Shown here: piece by piece, positions 1 to 8,128 of the stretch
How positions within the stretch are numbered: position 1 is the first letter of the stretch
Layout of the letters: each line of letters starts with the position of its first letter
Assembly (NCBI RefSeq): GCF_001562425.1
Contig: NZ_LOED01000001.1
Location: 152,034-216,033 of the forward strand
Origin: Fervidicola ferrireducens
Lineage (GTDB): Bacteria; Bacillota; Thermosediminibacteria; Thermosediminibacterales; Thermosediminibacteraceae
DNA: 64,000 nt
Direction of reading: 5' to 3'
Notes under the pieces: generated by a model
Told to the model about the DNA's origin: nothing
Database searches by the model: none
The model's input: only the letters and a program-made list of their open reading frames with translations
Program-made: the position numbers and the translations under genes

Positions 1-1031
1 TTTACCATGTATTTTAAATAATATTCATATCTTTTATCTTGAAAGCTACCAGCAACATGCAACTTATAGTTAGAATTTATCTCCTTTAATTTTTTAATTA
101 TTTGCAACATCATAGGAGGATTTTTCTTATAACTTATATCTGCAACCCAAGCAATATTATATCCTGGTTTTCTTTCCTTAAATGTCAACTTATTTAAATC
201 TACCCCATTAAAAACTACTTCTGTCGCTACTCTTCCTGCAACATCCGAAAATTCCCTAAAAAATATTTCTTTTATATGAGGAGCAACAAATATTAGTTTG
301 TCTACATTACTCCAGTTTATTCTTCTAGGTAGCTCACTGAATACTTCATAGCTATGTAACCTTACAATTATCTTTTTCCCTATAATTCCTGGATAATTTG
401 TCCCAACTATTGCTACCTGATCTGCCCACTCAAACCAAACTATATCAGCCCAATCTATCGCTTTATAAATCTCTCTATCAGTTTTAACTATAAACTTTCT
501 AACCCAGTAGTCATTTGATAAACCTTCAATTATATCATTTATAAACTTATCTCCACCAACGATGCAAACAATGGCTAATTTTGGTTTTTGGGTTGCAGTT
601 TGTATCCTTTCTTTTAGCAAATAAAATTTATTTTTCAACTCTACTAACAATTTTTCAGGAACATTTTTTAATGCTAATCCCATATGCTTTAAAGCTTTTT
701 CAAAATTGCCTTCAAAAACATAAAGGTCAGAAAGAATGTCATTTATCTCCCATGAATTTTCATCTAACCTAAAATACTGCTCAGCATATTCCTTTACTTT
801 ATTCCAGTTTTTTAACTGGTAATATATTATCGACAGGTTAAAAAGAGCATCTGGATTACCCGGAAACTTCTTTAACATTTCTTTTAATACGCCTATAGCC
901 TTATTCTTTTTATTGAGATTATAATAGGACAAAGCATAAAGCAAATAATCGCTCTGTGTTACAGGTTTTTCATTGGAAAAAATATCTATTATTTCCTCAT
1001 ATTTACCCGAATCGTATAATTCTTTAATCAT
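1..1031 (-). CDS. TPR-containing glycosyltransferase, C-terminus beyond window
   Basis: About 343 residues are open from an ATG at 1031, which has a clear GAGGAGG site just upstream, to the window edge, so the 3' end is missing. The first 130 residues are helical and TPR-like, with repeats such as 'NPDALFNLSIIYYQLKNW'. They are followed by a Rossmann-like half ('KLAIVCIVGG', 'WADIVWFEWAD', 'VRLHSYEVF') and the start of a second half ('NIAWVADISYKKNP', 'KLHVAGSFQDKR') as in GT-B family 4 glycosyltransferases. It lies just downstream of csrA in the flagellar locus, where Firmicutes often keep flagellin-modifying enzymes, so flagellin glycosylation is a reasonable inference. It is visibly more AT-rich than the flagellar genes before it, which may indicate transfer. 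Confidence 0.8.
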   Translation of the reverse strand, partial: MIKELYDSGKYEEIIDIFSNEKPVTQSDYLLYALSYYNLNKKNKAIGVLKEMLKKFPGNPDALFNLSIIYYQLKNWNKVKEYAEQYFRLDENSWEINDILSDLYVFEGNFEKALKHMGLALKNVPEKLLVELKNKFYLLKERIQTATQKPKLAIVCIVGGDKFINDIIEGLSNDYWVRKFIVKTDREIYKAIDWADIVWFEWADQVAIVGTNYPGIIGKKIIVRLHSYEVFSELPRRINWSNVDKLIFVAPHIKEIFFREFSDVAGRVATEVVFNGVDLNKLTFKERKPGYNIAWVADISYKKNPPMMLQIIKKLKEINSNYKLHVAGSFQDKRYEYYLKYMV

Positions 1032-1046
1032 AGGTACCTCCTCTTT

Positions 1047-1283
1047 TTAATTTTCCTTTTCCTTTACTTTCCCTTCTATTATCTCAAAGGCCTTGTAAGA
1101 CATATCAAAGGCCGCTTTGTTTTCGCCTCTTATCTCATCCAAAAGCTCAGCCCGCAGGATTTTAACCCCCTTTGGAGCTTTTATGCCGAGCTTCACCCTG
1201 TCCCCGTCGACTTCGACAACGGTTATCTCCACCTCATCGCCTATAAAGAGCCTTTCTCCCCTTCTCCGCGAAATGACCAGCAT
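1047..1283 (-). CDS. csrA: Carbon storage regulator CsrA
   Basis: A 78-residue RNA-binding regulator starting 'MLVISRRRGERLFIGDEVEI', the canonical CsrA beta-strand opening. CsrA homodimers bind GGA motifs in mRNA leaders; in Firmicutes the main target is the flagellin transcript, and FliW counteracts it. The start follows the fliW stop by two bases and uses a GGAGA site inside the fliW 3' end, so the two are translationally coupled. It is slightly longer than the usual 60-75 residues because of a charged C-terminal tail. The position next to fliW is the standard one. Confidence 0.97.
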   Translation of the reverse strand: MLVISRRRGERLFIGDEVEITVVEVDGDRVKLGIKAPKGVKILRAELLDEIRGENKAAFDMSYKAFEIIEGKVKEKEN

Positions 1284-1285
1284 GT

Positions 1286-1726
1286 TTAAGTCTCCTTTTT
1301 ATTGAAAATCGCAACAGGCTGTTTTATCTTATACTCCGGGTTTTCGGCGATTAGCTGGGCTCCGAGTCGTTCGTGGGGATTCAGGACTATGGGGCCTTTA
1401 AGGTTTACCGTCGTCCTTTCCACATCCTGAGGGACAGTGAGAACGGCAAGCACCACGCCATCTTCAACAGAGCCGAGCTTTAACTTTTTCAGGTCACTTT
1501 CACATAGTGCCGGTGCATAATCCGGGAAAAATCCTACCGGTTCCACAACCGGCAGGGCAAAATCCTTTTCGTCCACCGACTGAAGCCATTTTATAGTTTC
1601 ACTTCCCGGATGGTCAATGAGGATAAACCTTTTTAAATTTTCAAAGCCTATTATGCCGTTTGGGAAGTTTATTATTTTTTCTTCCTCCACTTCGATCTCG
1701 CCGAAAAATTTCGTTTTTATCTTCAT
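1286..1726 (-). CDS. fliW: Flagellar assembly factor FliW
   Basis: A 146-residue protein beginning 'MKIKTKFFGEIEVEEEKII', with 'FPNGIIGFENLKRFILID' and 'LNPHERLGAQLIAEN' as in FliW. FliW binds CsrA to relieve repression of flagellin translation and also binds flagellin, so it couples flagellin level to its own synthesis. I placed the start at 1726 because a GGAGG lies about nine bases upstream; a longer in-frame reading to 1780 adds residues unlike the family. It is followed directly by csrA. Upstream lies a toxin-antitoxin pair rather than the usual DUF6470 neighbour. Confidence 0.95.
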   Translation of the reverse strand: MKIKTKFFGEIEVEEEKIINFPNGIIGFENLKRFILIDHPGSETIKWLQSVDEKDFALPVVEPVGFFPDYAPALCESDLKKLKLGSVEDGVVLAVLTVPQDVERTTVNLKGPIVLNPHERLGAQLIAENPEYKIKQPVAIFNKKET

Positions 1727-1752
1727 TATGTTTTTCCTCCGGTTTTTCGGTT

Positions 1753-2148
1753 TTACTTTTCGATATACTTTTCCGCACAATCTTTTAGCTCTCTTAATAA
1801 ACCAACGTAAAAAGACTTTATCTTGTTGTAAATCGCCCTGGCTTCATTTTCGTCGTATATATGGGAAGTCTTACTCCTGTCTATCAACATTTCTATCCAC
1901 GCTTCTCCATCGGATATAATCCCGGCTTTGAAGCCTTCTCTTATTGCGCTTCTCGGGCTTTTTACTTCAATTCCTTCATATTCAAGGCAATCCTTGATAA
2001 GCTTCCATGCAAGTTCAAAGGCAAACTCGAACCTCTGGATAACTCCATCTATAATTATCTCATTCGAAGGGTCGATATTCACACCTTCTTCCAGCCTCTT
2101 TAAGGCATTTACAAAATCATTAAACCTTTCAATTATCCTTTCTCTCAT
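1753..2148 (-). CDS. HepT-like HEPN toxin / nucleotidyltransferase substrate-binding protein
   Basis: A 131-residue all-helical protein of the HI0074/HEPN type ('FEFAFELAWKLIKDCLEYEG', 'KSPRSAIREGFKAGII'). It carries the HEPN motif R-x4-H-x-Y in 'DRSKTSHIYDE' (about residues 91-101). In characterised MntA/HepT systems HepT is an RNase toxin that MntA silences by adding AMP to the tyrosine of this motif. It overlaps the upstream nucleotidyltransferase gene by 20 bases, so the two form one transcription unit. The pair sits inside the flagellar operon, between DUF6470 and fliW, an unusual place. Toxin activity here is inferred. Confidence 0.85.
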   Translation of the reverse strand: MRERIIERFNDFVNALKRLEEGVNIDPSNEIIIDGVIQRFEFAFELAWKLIKDCLEYEGIEVKSPRSAIREGFKAGIISDGEAWIEMLIDRSKTSHIYDENEARAIYNKIKSFYVGLLRELKDCAEKYIEK

Positions 2149-2467
2149 AAATCAAAACCCCATCTTTTAATATTTTTTCTTTAAGGGAATCTTTTTTTAG
2201 CTTCTCAAAATGGACCACATCGAAGGAGAGCGGGGTATCTATTTCATCTATTTCATCTACTATGAGGCTAAATTCTCTATCGGTAATATTTTCCGAAAAA
2301 ATGGCTAAATCCACATCCGACGTTTTTTTGAAATCTCCTCTTGCCCTTGAGCCGAAAAGGAGAACTTTTTGCACCGCGTACTTTTCAAATATCCGCCGCA
2401 GTTCATTTAGTATCTTTTCATCAATATGGATGCCCTTTCCTTTACCGTCCTGATTATTCAAAAGCAT
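2129..2467 (-). CDS. MntA-like minimal nucleotidyltransferase antitoxin
   Basis: A 112-residue minimal nucleotidyltransferase. The line 'LLFGSRARGDFKKTSDVDLA' matches the GS-x10-D-x-D motif of MntA antitoxins exactly, so the metal-binding aspartates are present. Known MntA proteins transfer AMP from ATP to the HepT toxin. The reading frame ends inside the start of the HepT-like gene (20-base overlap). The ATG at 2467 has a modest GGTGG site. A TTG two codons later is a possible alternative start. Confidence 0.85.
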   Translation of the reverse strand: MLLNNQDGKGKGIHIDEKILNELRRIFEKYAVQKVLLFGSRARGDFKKTSDVDLAIFSENITDREFSLIVDEIDEIDTPLSFDVVHFEKLKKDSLKEKILKDGVLIYERKDN

Positions 2468-2509
2468 TAAGATACCACCCTAGTATATCTTGCCATATTC
2501 ATCCAATAT

Positions 2510-3088
2510 TTAAACCCTGACATCCATATATTCCCCTACTTTTACGGGGGTTATCTTTATGTAAGGGGGTTTTTCAAGATAAGGCCTTACCTTAGCGTAT
2601 TCGTAGGATATATCCACCGGGAAGGGGTTTACGCTTACCTTCACATAGCCCTCCTTCAGCCCTATATCCACCTTCCCTTCGCTGAAGTGGATGTCCGGCG
2701 GGGTTTTGGGGATTAAATCCACATTGAAGTCCTTTTCGGGAAAGGCATCCTGCTCTGCCAGATCGGCAATGGATATCTCCTTTTCTATGGCGCCCAGCGT
2801 GTCGCCTTCCTGCACTATTTTTTCCACCGCCTGCCAGGTAAGGTCCTTTGCCTCGTAAAACCACTGCCTTGCGAGGGTCGGCATATCGGCAAGGCCGATT
2901 TCCGAAAAGGGGGCTTCGAGGTCAATCCTTTCTATTCTCGGGTGCTCGACCTTAACTTCTAGATCGGGAGATTTTTTCTCAAGGTCGAAGCCCCCGGTAA
3001 TATCCTTTTTTATTTCCATATTTCCCTTTTTGTAGTCTATGCCGAGCTCCCCAAAGGAAAATTGGATGTCGAGGGTGTAAATTTGCAT
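2510..3088 (-). CDS. DUF6470 (YviE-like) flagellar-locus protein
   Basis: A 192-residue protein 'MQIYTLDIQFSFGELGIDY...' matching the DUF6470/YviE family, which in Firmicutes lies between flgL and fliW. The sequence is rich in short beta-strand repeats ('IERIDLEAPFSEIGLADM', 'DVDLIPKTPPDIHFSEGKV'). No enzymatic motif, signal peptide or membrane segment is visible, and the biochemical role of the family is not known to me. A GGAAGGTG site precedes the ATG. A terminator-like hairpin lies between flgL and this gene, so it may have its own weak promoter. Confidence 0.8.
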   Translation of the reverse strand: MQIYTLDIQFSFGELGIDYKKGNMEIKKDITGGFDLEKKSPDLEVKVEHPRIERIDLEAPFSEIGLADMPTLARQWFYEAKDLTWQAVEKIVQEGDTLGAIEKEISIADLAEQDAFPEKDFNVDLIPKTPPDIHFSEGKVDIGLKEGYVKVSVNPFPVDISYEYAKVRPYLEKPPYIKITPVKVGEYMDVRV

Positions 3089-3133
3089 GAGATTTTCACC
3101 TTCCGCAGGTGCAGACTAAAAGAAACCTTTGAG

Positions 3134-3160
3134 ACAAAAATCGGCCTTGAATTCAGGCCG
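3134..3160 (-). terminator. Hairpin with T-run downstream of flgL
   Basis: On the minus strand a palindromic stem (CGGCCT paired with AGGCCG around a GAATTC-containing loop) is followed by ATTTTTG. It lies about 100 bases beyond the flgL stop and could end or attenuate the flgM-flgL transcript before DUF6470. The T-run is short, so partial read-through is likely. Confidence 0.5.
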
Positions 3161-3259
3161 CACATAAATATCGATTAGCGTCCCGTACTCAAACGCCACT
3201 TTTTATATCGCTGCTAATTGTAATAACTATACATAATACCTAAAGCGCCATAACCATAC

Positions 3260-4507
3260 CTACCTCAAAAAGTCCACAAGGGTGGGCTGGATTATCCTTG
3301 CTCCCACCGCAAGGGATGCCCTGTACACATTTTCTTCCATCTTAAGGTCCATTATGACCTGCGCTATGTCTATGTCCTCGGTCTTTGAAAGGAGCGCTGT
3401 ATAGTCGATCCTATTGTTTTCTACCCTGGTTCTTGTGGCTTCCAGGCGGTTTATCTTTGCACCTACCTGGGAGCGGAATTTTAAAAGGACATTTATGGCA
3501 TCGTCTAGGCCTGAGAGCCTCGAGGAGAGCGAAGTCGGGTCGTTGTTCTGAAGGTCTTTTTCTATGCTCTCCACTATTTCGAATATCCTGCCGAAGACTT
3601 CGTCGCCGTATAATGCAACGTCCATGGTGTTGAGCCTTCCAAGGTTGTACGAATTTCTCCTTTCGACGGAAAGGCTTAAAACTACCGTGCCTTCGCCCTT
3701 CAGGGGGAAGTTTTTGAAATTGAGGACGAAATTCCGAGAAGGATCTTCGATTTCGTTGCCATTCTGGTCTTTCGTGACCCCTTTTATAGTCTGTCCGTCC
3801 TCATCTATCTTAACTCCCTGGGCCTTCGCAATTGTATTTCCATCGGCATCCTTTATTTCAATATCCGCAGTCATATTCGAGCTGTTGTAATTTGAAATTA
3901 TTATCGTGTATTCACCCAGGTCTATTGCGCTTCCTAGCTTTGCCATGTCCACCGACGCCGCTTTAAAGCCGGTTTGCTCGCTTGCTCCTTTCCCAGTGTC
4001 GGACAGTACTTCCACCTTAGTGAGGAAGGCAAAAGCCGGATTTGCAACTATCTTTCCGCTTGCATCGTAGGAAAAGGGCCTGATGTTGGCAGAGTAGCCG
4101 CCAAAGAGGTACTTGTTGTTGTAGGAGGCGTTGGCTTCCTGCAAAATCTGCTCCTTGAGCTGGGTTATCTCATCGAGAATGGCTTTTCTATCGCTTTCCG
4201 TCAGAGTGCCGTTGGCACCGTACACCACCAGCTCCCTTATCCTCTGGAGGATTTCGCCTGTATTCTGCAGGGCCGTTTCGGTGTTTTGCAGCCAAGTCAC
4301 CGCATCGTCCACGTTCTTGGCGTACTGGTCGACGGAAAGGAGGGTATTCCTGAGGCGCATGGCAAGCACCGCAGAAACCGGGTCGTCGGAAGGAAGCCTC
4401 ACCCTCTTTCCGGAGGAAAGCTGGTCCTGTTTTTCTCCAAGCCTCCTCAAATTGTTGGAGAGGTTCCTCATGAAGGCTTCAGTTAGCATACTCTGGGTTA
4501 TCCTCAT
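3260..4507 (-). CDS. flgL: Flagellar hook-associated protein 3, FlgL
   Basis: A 415-residue hook-filament junction protein. The N-terminus 'MRITQSMLTEAFMRNLSNNL' and 'QLSSGKRVRLPSDDPVSA' match the D0 coiled-coil and D1 start of FlgL and flagellin. The C-terminus 'ARIIQPTLVDFLR' is the matching D0 helix. The middle, about residues 150-290, is a variable surface domain. FlgL sits between FlgK and the flagellin filament and is exported by the flagellar type III system. It follows flgK by ten bases, the conserved order. Confidence 0.96.
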   Translation of the reverse strand: MRITQSMLTEAFMRNLSNNLRRLGEKQDQLSSGKRVRLPSDDPVSAVLAMRLRNTLLSVDQYAKNVDDAVTWLQNTETALQNTGEILQRIRELVVYGANGTLTESDRKAILDEITQLKEQILQEANASYNNKYLFGGYSANIRPFSYDASGKIVANPAFAFLTKVEVLSDTGKGASEQTGFKAASVDMAKLGSAIDLGEYTIIISNYNSSNMTADIEIKDADGNTIAKAQGVKIDEDGQTIKGVTKDQNGNEIEDPSRNFVLNFKNFPLKGEGTVVLSLSVERRNSYNLGRLNTMDVALYGDEVFGRIFEIVESIEKDLQNNDPTSLSSRLSGLDDAINVLLKFRSQVGAKINRLEATRTRVENNRIDYTALLSKTEDIDIAQVIMDLKMEENVYRASLAVGARIIQPTLVDFLR

Positions 4508-4517
4508 CTACTCATCC

Positions 4518-5933
4518 CTACCTTCCTGCAACGCCCATGCGGTTTACTATGGTTTCCAGCATCTCGTCTAACGCCGTTATCATCCTGGCTGCGGCGTTGT
4601 AAGCGTGTTGGTACATTATCATCTTGGTCATCTCTTCATCTATGGAAACGGAGGAAATCTCCTTTCGCCTCTCGTCAAGCTGGCTCACCATGTAATCCTG
4701 GGCTTCGGCCATCCTCTTTGCTTCCTGGGAATCTATGCCTATCCTCGAAATCAAGGCACTGTAGTAGTCGTCTATTGTGCCGTTTAGGTCTGAAAGGTAA
4801 GCGTACCTCAAGTCGGCGAGCTTCAAGGCATTTCGGTTATCCCCCGGAATTCCTGTCGATGTCTCCGCCGCCGCTATCCTTTTTACGTCATTCAAAATGT
4901 CCGGGCTTACGAACATGAGGGAACCGTCGTCCATTTCGCTTAAAACGAAAAACTCTCTTCCCGGCTCGCCGTAGAGGTCGTAGCCTCCTTTGTGGATTTC
5001 GTTGAAATTTTGGGCGAAAACTTCTGCAAATGTCTTTAGGCTATCCAAATACCCTGAAACTTTATCCCTCAAATCTAAAAGTCCCTTTAGTTCCCCGGAT
5101 TTCATCGAGAGCGGCAGGTTGTAGTCCTTCCAGATGGGCAGGTCATCGGGATTTGCCGCATCAAAAGTTACGGGAGACGTCTTGCTGCCCTTTACCAGGA
5201 TGGCCCCTCCTACGTTAATAGTAAAAATACCGTTTTCGTCCTCGTAGGTCTTGATATCCACGATTTTCGAAAGCTGGTCGAGCAAAAGGTCCCTCTTATC
5301 CCTCAGGTCGGAAGCTGTCACACCCTTTATCTCAAGCTGCTGGATTTCGGAATTCAAGGCGGCGATTTGCCTCGCGAGGGTGTTTATTTCGTTCACTTTC
5401 ACCGAAATGTTGAAGTTCACGTCTTCTATTATCTCTTTAAGCTGTCTTGCAGTATGGTTTATCGTATCCGCCAGAGTCACGGCCCGTTCCTTCACCGTCT
5501 CCCTTATTTCTATGGCCTCCGGATTCTTCGAAAGCTCTTCAAGAGCCTGCCAGAACTGGGTGAGCACTGATGAGACGCCTATATCGGAAGGTTCGTTGAA
5601 CACCGCCTCTACTTGTCTTAGTATATCGGCCTGCACCGACCATTGGCCCAGGGAGGAGTTTTCGTCCCTGTACTGCATGTCGGCAAAGTCGTCCCTTATC
5701 CTCACGATGTCGGCCACTTTCACCCCGGTGCCTGGCTGGAAAACGCCGGCTCCCGTTGAAATCATGCCGTAGGGCTTCATGAAAGTAGCTTCCATCACGG
5801 GCCTCTGGCGGGAGTAACCCGGGGTGTTGGCGTTGGCGACGTTATGGGCTACATTTTCCTGCGCCCTCTGCTGGGCAAATAGCGCCCTTTTTGCGATTTC
5901 TATGCCGAAAAAGCTGGAATACAAATATATCAC
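4518..5933 (-). CDS. flgK: Flagellar hook-associated protein 1, FlgK
   Basis: A 471-residue protein starting 'MIYLYSSFFGIEIAKRALFA', with the flagellar rod/hook signature 'NVANANTPGYSRQRPV' near residue 35 and the C-terminal motif 'SIDEEMTKMIMYQHAYNAAA'. FlgK caps the hook and joins it to FlgL. The start is a GTG eight bases after the flgN stop with only a weak ribosome site, so coupling to flgN translation is likely. Length is normal for short Firmicute FlgK. Confidence 0.96.
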   Translation of the reverse strand: MIYLYSSFFGIEIAKRALFAQQRAQENVAHNVANANTPGYSRQRPVMEATFMKPYGMISTGAGVFQPGTGVKVADIVRIRDDFADMQYRDENSSLGQWSVQADILRQVEAVFNEPSDIGVSSVLTQFWQALEELSKNPEAIEIRETVKERAVTLADTINHTARQLKEIIEDVNFNISVKVNEINTLARQIAALNSEIQQLEIKGVTASDLRDKRDLLLDQLSKIVDIKTYEDENGIFTINVGGAILVKGSKTSPVTFDAANPDDLPIWKDYNLPLSMKSGELKGLLDLRDKVSGYLDSLKTFAEVFAQNFNEIHKGGYDLYGEPGREFFVLSEMDDGSLMFVSPDILNDVKRIAAAETSTGIPGDNRNALKLADLRYAYLSDLNGTIDDYYSALISRIGIDSQEAKRMAEAQDYMVSQLDERRKEISSVSIDEEMTKMIMYQHAYNAAARMITALDEMLETIVNRMGVAGR

Positions 5934-5941
5934 CGTCCCGT

Positions 5942-6427
5942 CTACGCTTTCCTATCTATTATCCTCAAGGTCTCCTCTTCGGAAGTCCTTCCCCCTGCAT
6001 CATAGCCCGTGGCTTTTTTTGCAGCAGAAGTCATGAGCTCTATGGAAAAGTTTATGTATTCAAGGGCCCTCCGGATGAGCTTTTCGTTGATTTCGTTCCG
6101 GTGCTGAAGCTTTAAAAGGATTTCTTTCAGTTCCTCCGCAATTCTGTCAAACTCTTTCTTTTTCTCCTCCGGGAGTATCTCTTTCAGCTTTTCCGCGGTG
6201 GTTTCTCCGCCGCAAAGCGACTGTGCTATTTTCATCCTCTCGCTTTCCATTTTCCCGAGCTTTAATATCATTTCCTGCTCTACGTCCGTTATTTCTCCCA
6301 GGGTCTTCACATCGCCCTTTACGAGGACGTCGGTTTTTTTTTCGGAAAGCGAAAGGAGCTCCCGGTAAAGTTCCGTTTGATTTTTCAAATTCCCGATGAG
6401 CTGGTCAACTAAGCCCTCAAAGTTCAT
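5942..6427 (-). CDS. flgN: Flagellar export chaperone FlgN
   Basis: A 161-residue, highly charged helical protein ('LIGNLKNQTELYRELLSLSE') of the FlgN family. FlgN is a cytoplasmic chaperone that holds FlgK and FlgL before export. It has the heptad-rich coiled-coil pattern of the family and no membrane segment. It lies between flgM and flgK, the expected order. Family assignment rests on length, helical pattern and location more than on a sharp motif. Confidence 0.88.
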   Translation of the reverse strand: MNFEGLVDQLIGNLKNQTELYRELLSLSEKKTDVLVKGDVKTLGEITDVEQEMILKLGKMESERMKIAQSLCGGETTAEKLKEILPEEKKKEFDRIAEELKEILLKLQHRNEINEKLIRRALEYINFSIELMTSAAKKATGYDAGGRTSEEETLRIIDRKA

Positions 6428-6440
6428 AAAAAAGCCCCCG

Positions 6441-6737
6441 CTATATCAATCTTCCCTTAAGGTAATCTTCCACCATCTTTTCGGCGATAAGCCTTCCCTC
6501 AACGTTATAGGTGCCCTTTTGTATTTGTTCTTTGAGTCTTGCGACCTTTTCCTGCCTTATCTCGCTTACTTTCGACGCATATTCCAGGGCTTTTTTTATT
6601 TCCAGCGCGTCGGAGGAAAGGCTTACGCCGTCTTCAGCGTGGCTTTCGCCTCTTTCTGTTGACTTTTTTTCAATCCTCTTTGCCAGGTTTTCGTAAACCC
6701 TTACTATGCCTTCCAAGCCGGTCCGGTTTATGTTCAT
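6441..6737 (-). CDS. flgM: Anti-sigma-28 factor FlgM
   Basis: A 98-residue protein with the FlgM C-terminal sigma-binding region ('VARLKEQIQKGTYNVEGRLI' then 'AEKMVEDYL'). The N-terminal third is low in hydrophobic residues, as in this mostly unfolded family. FlgM holds the flagellar sigma factor until the hook is finished and FlgM is exported. It is the first classical gene of the late operon flgM-flgN-flgK-flgL. An AGGGG site lies before the ATG. Confidence 0.93.
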   Translation of the reverse strand: MNINRTGLEGIVRVYENLAKRIEKKSTERGESHAEDGVSLSSDALEIKKALEYASKVSEIRQEKVARLKEQIQKGTYNVEGRLIAEKMVEDYLKGRLI

Positions 6738-6867
6738 GGTTTTTTCCCCTTTCGCCTGCTTTCATATATTTTTATCGAATAAAAAAACGAAGGGATGAGC
6801 GGGGAAAAAGCTTAAATATGCCTTTTTTCTCCACGTACTTCACGAAATCTTTGATTTCCTTGCCTTT

Positions 6868-7275
6868 TTATCTTGATTTTTCGTCCTGATAGCGCGAAAG
6901 GTGGATTTTCCCCTTCATGTCTTCCCTTTGCTGTAAAGGGACTTTAGCCACGCCGAATTTTTTCTTCATTTCGTTTGCGCATTTGTCGCAAAACCTGCCT
7001 GTGAGAATTGGGGTACCGCACATTTCGCAGCGAAGGATCATATTTACGTTTTCTTTCTTTAAAATAAGCCTGCCTTCCCTCAAAAACTCCAGGATCTTCT
7101 TTGGAGGCACTCCTGTCTTTTCGGAAATTTCTTCCATGGTGGCCCCAGGCACTTCGTATAGATACTCCTTTACCTTTCGGAATTCCTCTTCCTCTTTGGC
7201 GGCGCACTCGGGGCAAAGGTTTCTCGTGACATAAACGAAAACCTTACCGCACACCGGACAGTTCCTGAGCTCCAA
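6868..7275 (-). CDS. YvyF-like zinc-ribbon flagellar operon protein
   Basis: About 135 residues with two zinc-ribbon-like cysteine sets: 'CPVCGKVF' plus 'CPEC' at the N-terminus and 'CEMCGTPILTGRFCDKC' near residue 90. Between them is a helix-turn-helix-like stretch ('TMEEISEKTGVPPKKILEFL'). This matches the flagellar operon protein family containing YvyF, placed between comF and flgM as in Bacillus. I chose the TTG at 7275 because GGGAGG stands eight bases upstream; a longer reading to 7311 would overlap comF. Its biochemical role is unproven; a regulatory function is plausible. Confidence 0.82.
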   Translation of the reverse strand: MELRNCPVCGKVFVYVTRNLCPECAAKEEEEFRKVKEYLYEVPGATMEEISEKTGVPPKKILEFLREGRLILKKENVNMILRCEMCGTPILTGRFCDKCANEMKKKFGVAKVPLQQREDMKGKIHLSRYQDEKSR

Positions 7276-7294
7276 CTTACACACCTCCCAAAAA

Positions 7295-8017
7295 TTAACC
7301 TCTTGCGGCACAAAGCACGTAAACCCCGGCCGCTCCGGCAGAAAGCAGCGCCCTCGAGCATTCGTCCGCCGTGCTGCCGGTGGTATATACGTCGTCGATT
7401 AAAAGAAGCGTTTTCCCATTTATCGCAGGGCCGTGCTTTACCGCAAAGGCTCCCGCCACGTTGGCCTCTCTCAGGCCTTTCTCGAGGAGGCTCTGGTGTT
7501 CAGTCGGCCTTGTCCTGATAAGGCCTCTGAAAACGGGGACGCCGGTCCTTTGGCTTATTTTCCTGGCAAGAAGCAGAGACTGGTTAAAGCCCCTTTCTCT
7601 TTCCCTTTCCGGGTGCAGGGGGACGGGTATCAAATAATCAAAAGGCGGCCAGTTTTGATTTTTTAAAGTTTCGCACATTTTTTCGCCTATCAGTTCGCAA
7701 AGGCCGGACTCTCCCCGGTACTTGTAAAGGTGGATGATATCTTTTAAAACCCCTTTGTAGGCGCCGAAAGCCCTGGCCTCCACGAAGTGGCGGTTTTTCC
7801 CCATGCAGTCGTCGCAAATCGAATTTTCCCGTTCTAAAGGCCTTCCGCATTTCAAACACAAAGGAGGCTTTACCGGTTCTATCTTTCTTCGGCATGCTTC
7901 GCACAAAAATTTTTCGCCTTTGTCAAGCTTTGAGCTGCAAAGCAGGCAGAAGGGCTTTCCCGGGAAAAGGGCATCTATAAAAAAGCCGGCGATCTTATGG
8001 ATTTCATCACGCAGCAT
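7295..8017 (-). CDS. comF: ComF-family amidophosphoribosyltransferase-like protein
   Basis: A 240-residue ComF protein. The N-terminal part carries cysteine pairs of a zinc ribbon ('CLLCSSK', 'CEACRRK', 'CLKCGRPL', 'CDDC'). The C-terminal part is a type I phosphoribosyltransferase fold with the PRPP loop 'LLIDDVYTTGSTADEC'. ComF is needed for DNA uptake in naturally competent bacteria, probably on the cytoplasmic side of the uptake machine. It sits directly upstream of the YvyF-like gene, as in Bacillus. No comFA helicase is adjacent, so competence in this organism is not shown. Confidence 0.9.
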   Translation of the reverse strand: MLRDEIHKIAGFFIDALFPGKPFCLLCSSKLDKGEKFLCEACRRKIEPVKPPLCLKCGRPLERENSICDDCMGKNRHFVEARAFGAYKGVLKDIIHLYKYRGESGLCELIGEKMCETLKNQNWPPFDYLIPVPLHPERERERGFNQSLLLARKISQRTGVPVFRGLIRTRPTEHQSLLEKGLREANVAGAFAVKHGPAINGKTLLLIDDVYTTGSTADECSRALLSAGAAGVYVLCAARG

Positions 8018-8094
8018 AACTTTTTAGCCTTCCTAGCAAAACCTTCTATTCTTGGGTATAGTTCGACATATTTTTATTTTTCTCCTGCTTTTGG

Positions 8095-8128
8095 GCAAAA
8101 AATAAAGCCCGCCCGGGCAGGGCAGGCT
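8095..8128 (-). terminator. Rho-independent terminator of hpf
   Basis: On the minus strand a GC-rich nine-pair stem (AGCCTGCCC against GGGCGGGCT, loop TGCC) is followed by TTTATTTTTT. The hairpin begins inside the hpf stop codon and ends that transcript before comF. Confidence 0.85.

Noticed and set aside
6738..6867. Sigma-28 promoter upstream of flgM
   Set aside because: A TCGATAA is present on the minus strand, but no TAAA stands at the required distance, so the evidence is too weak.
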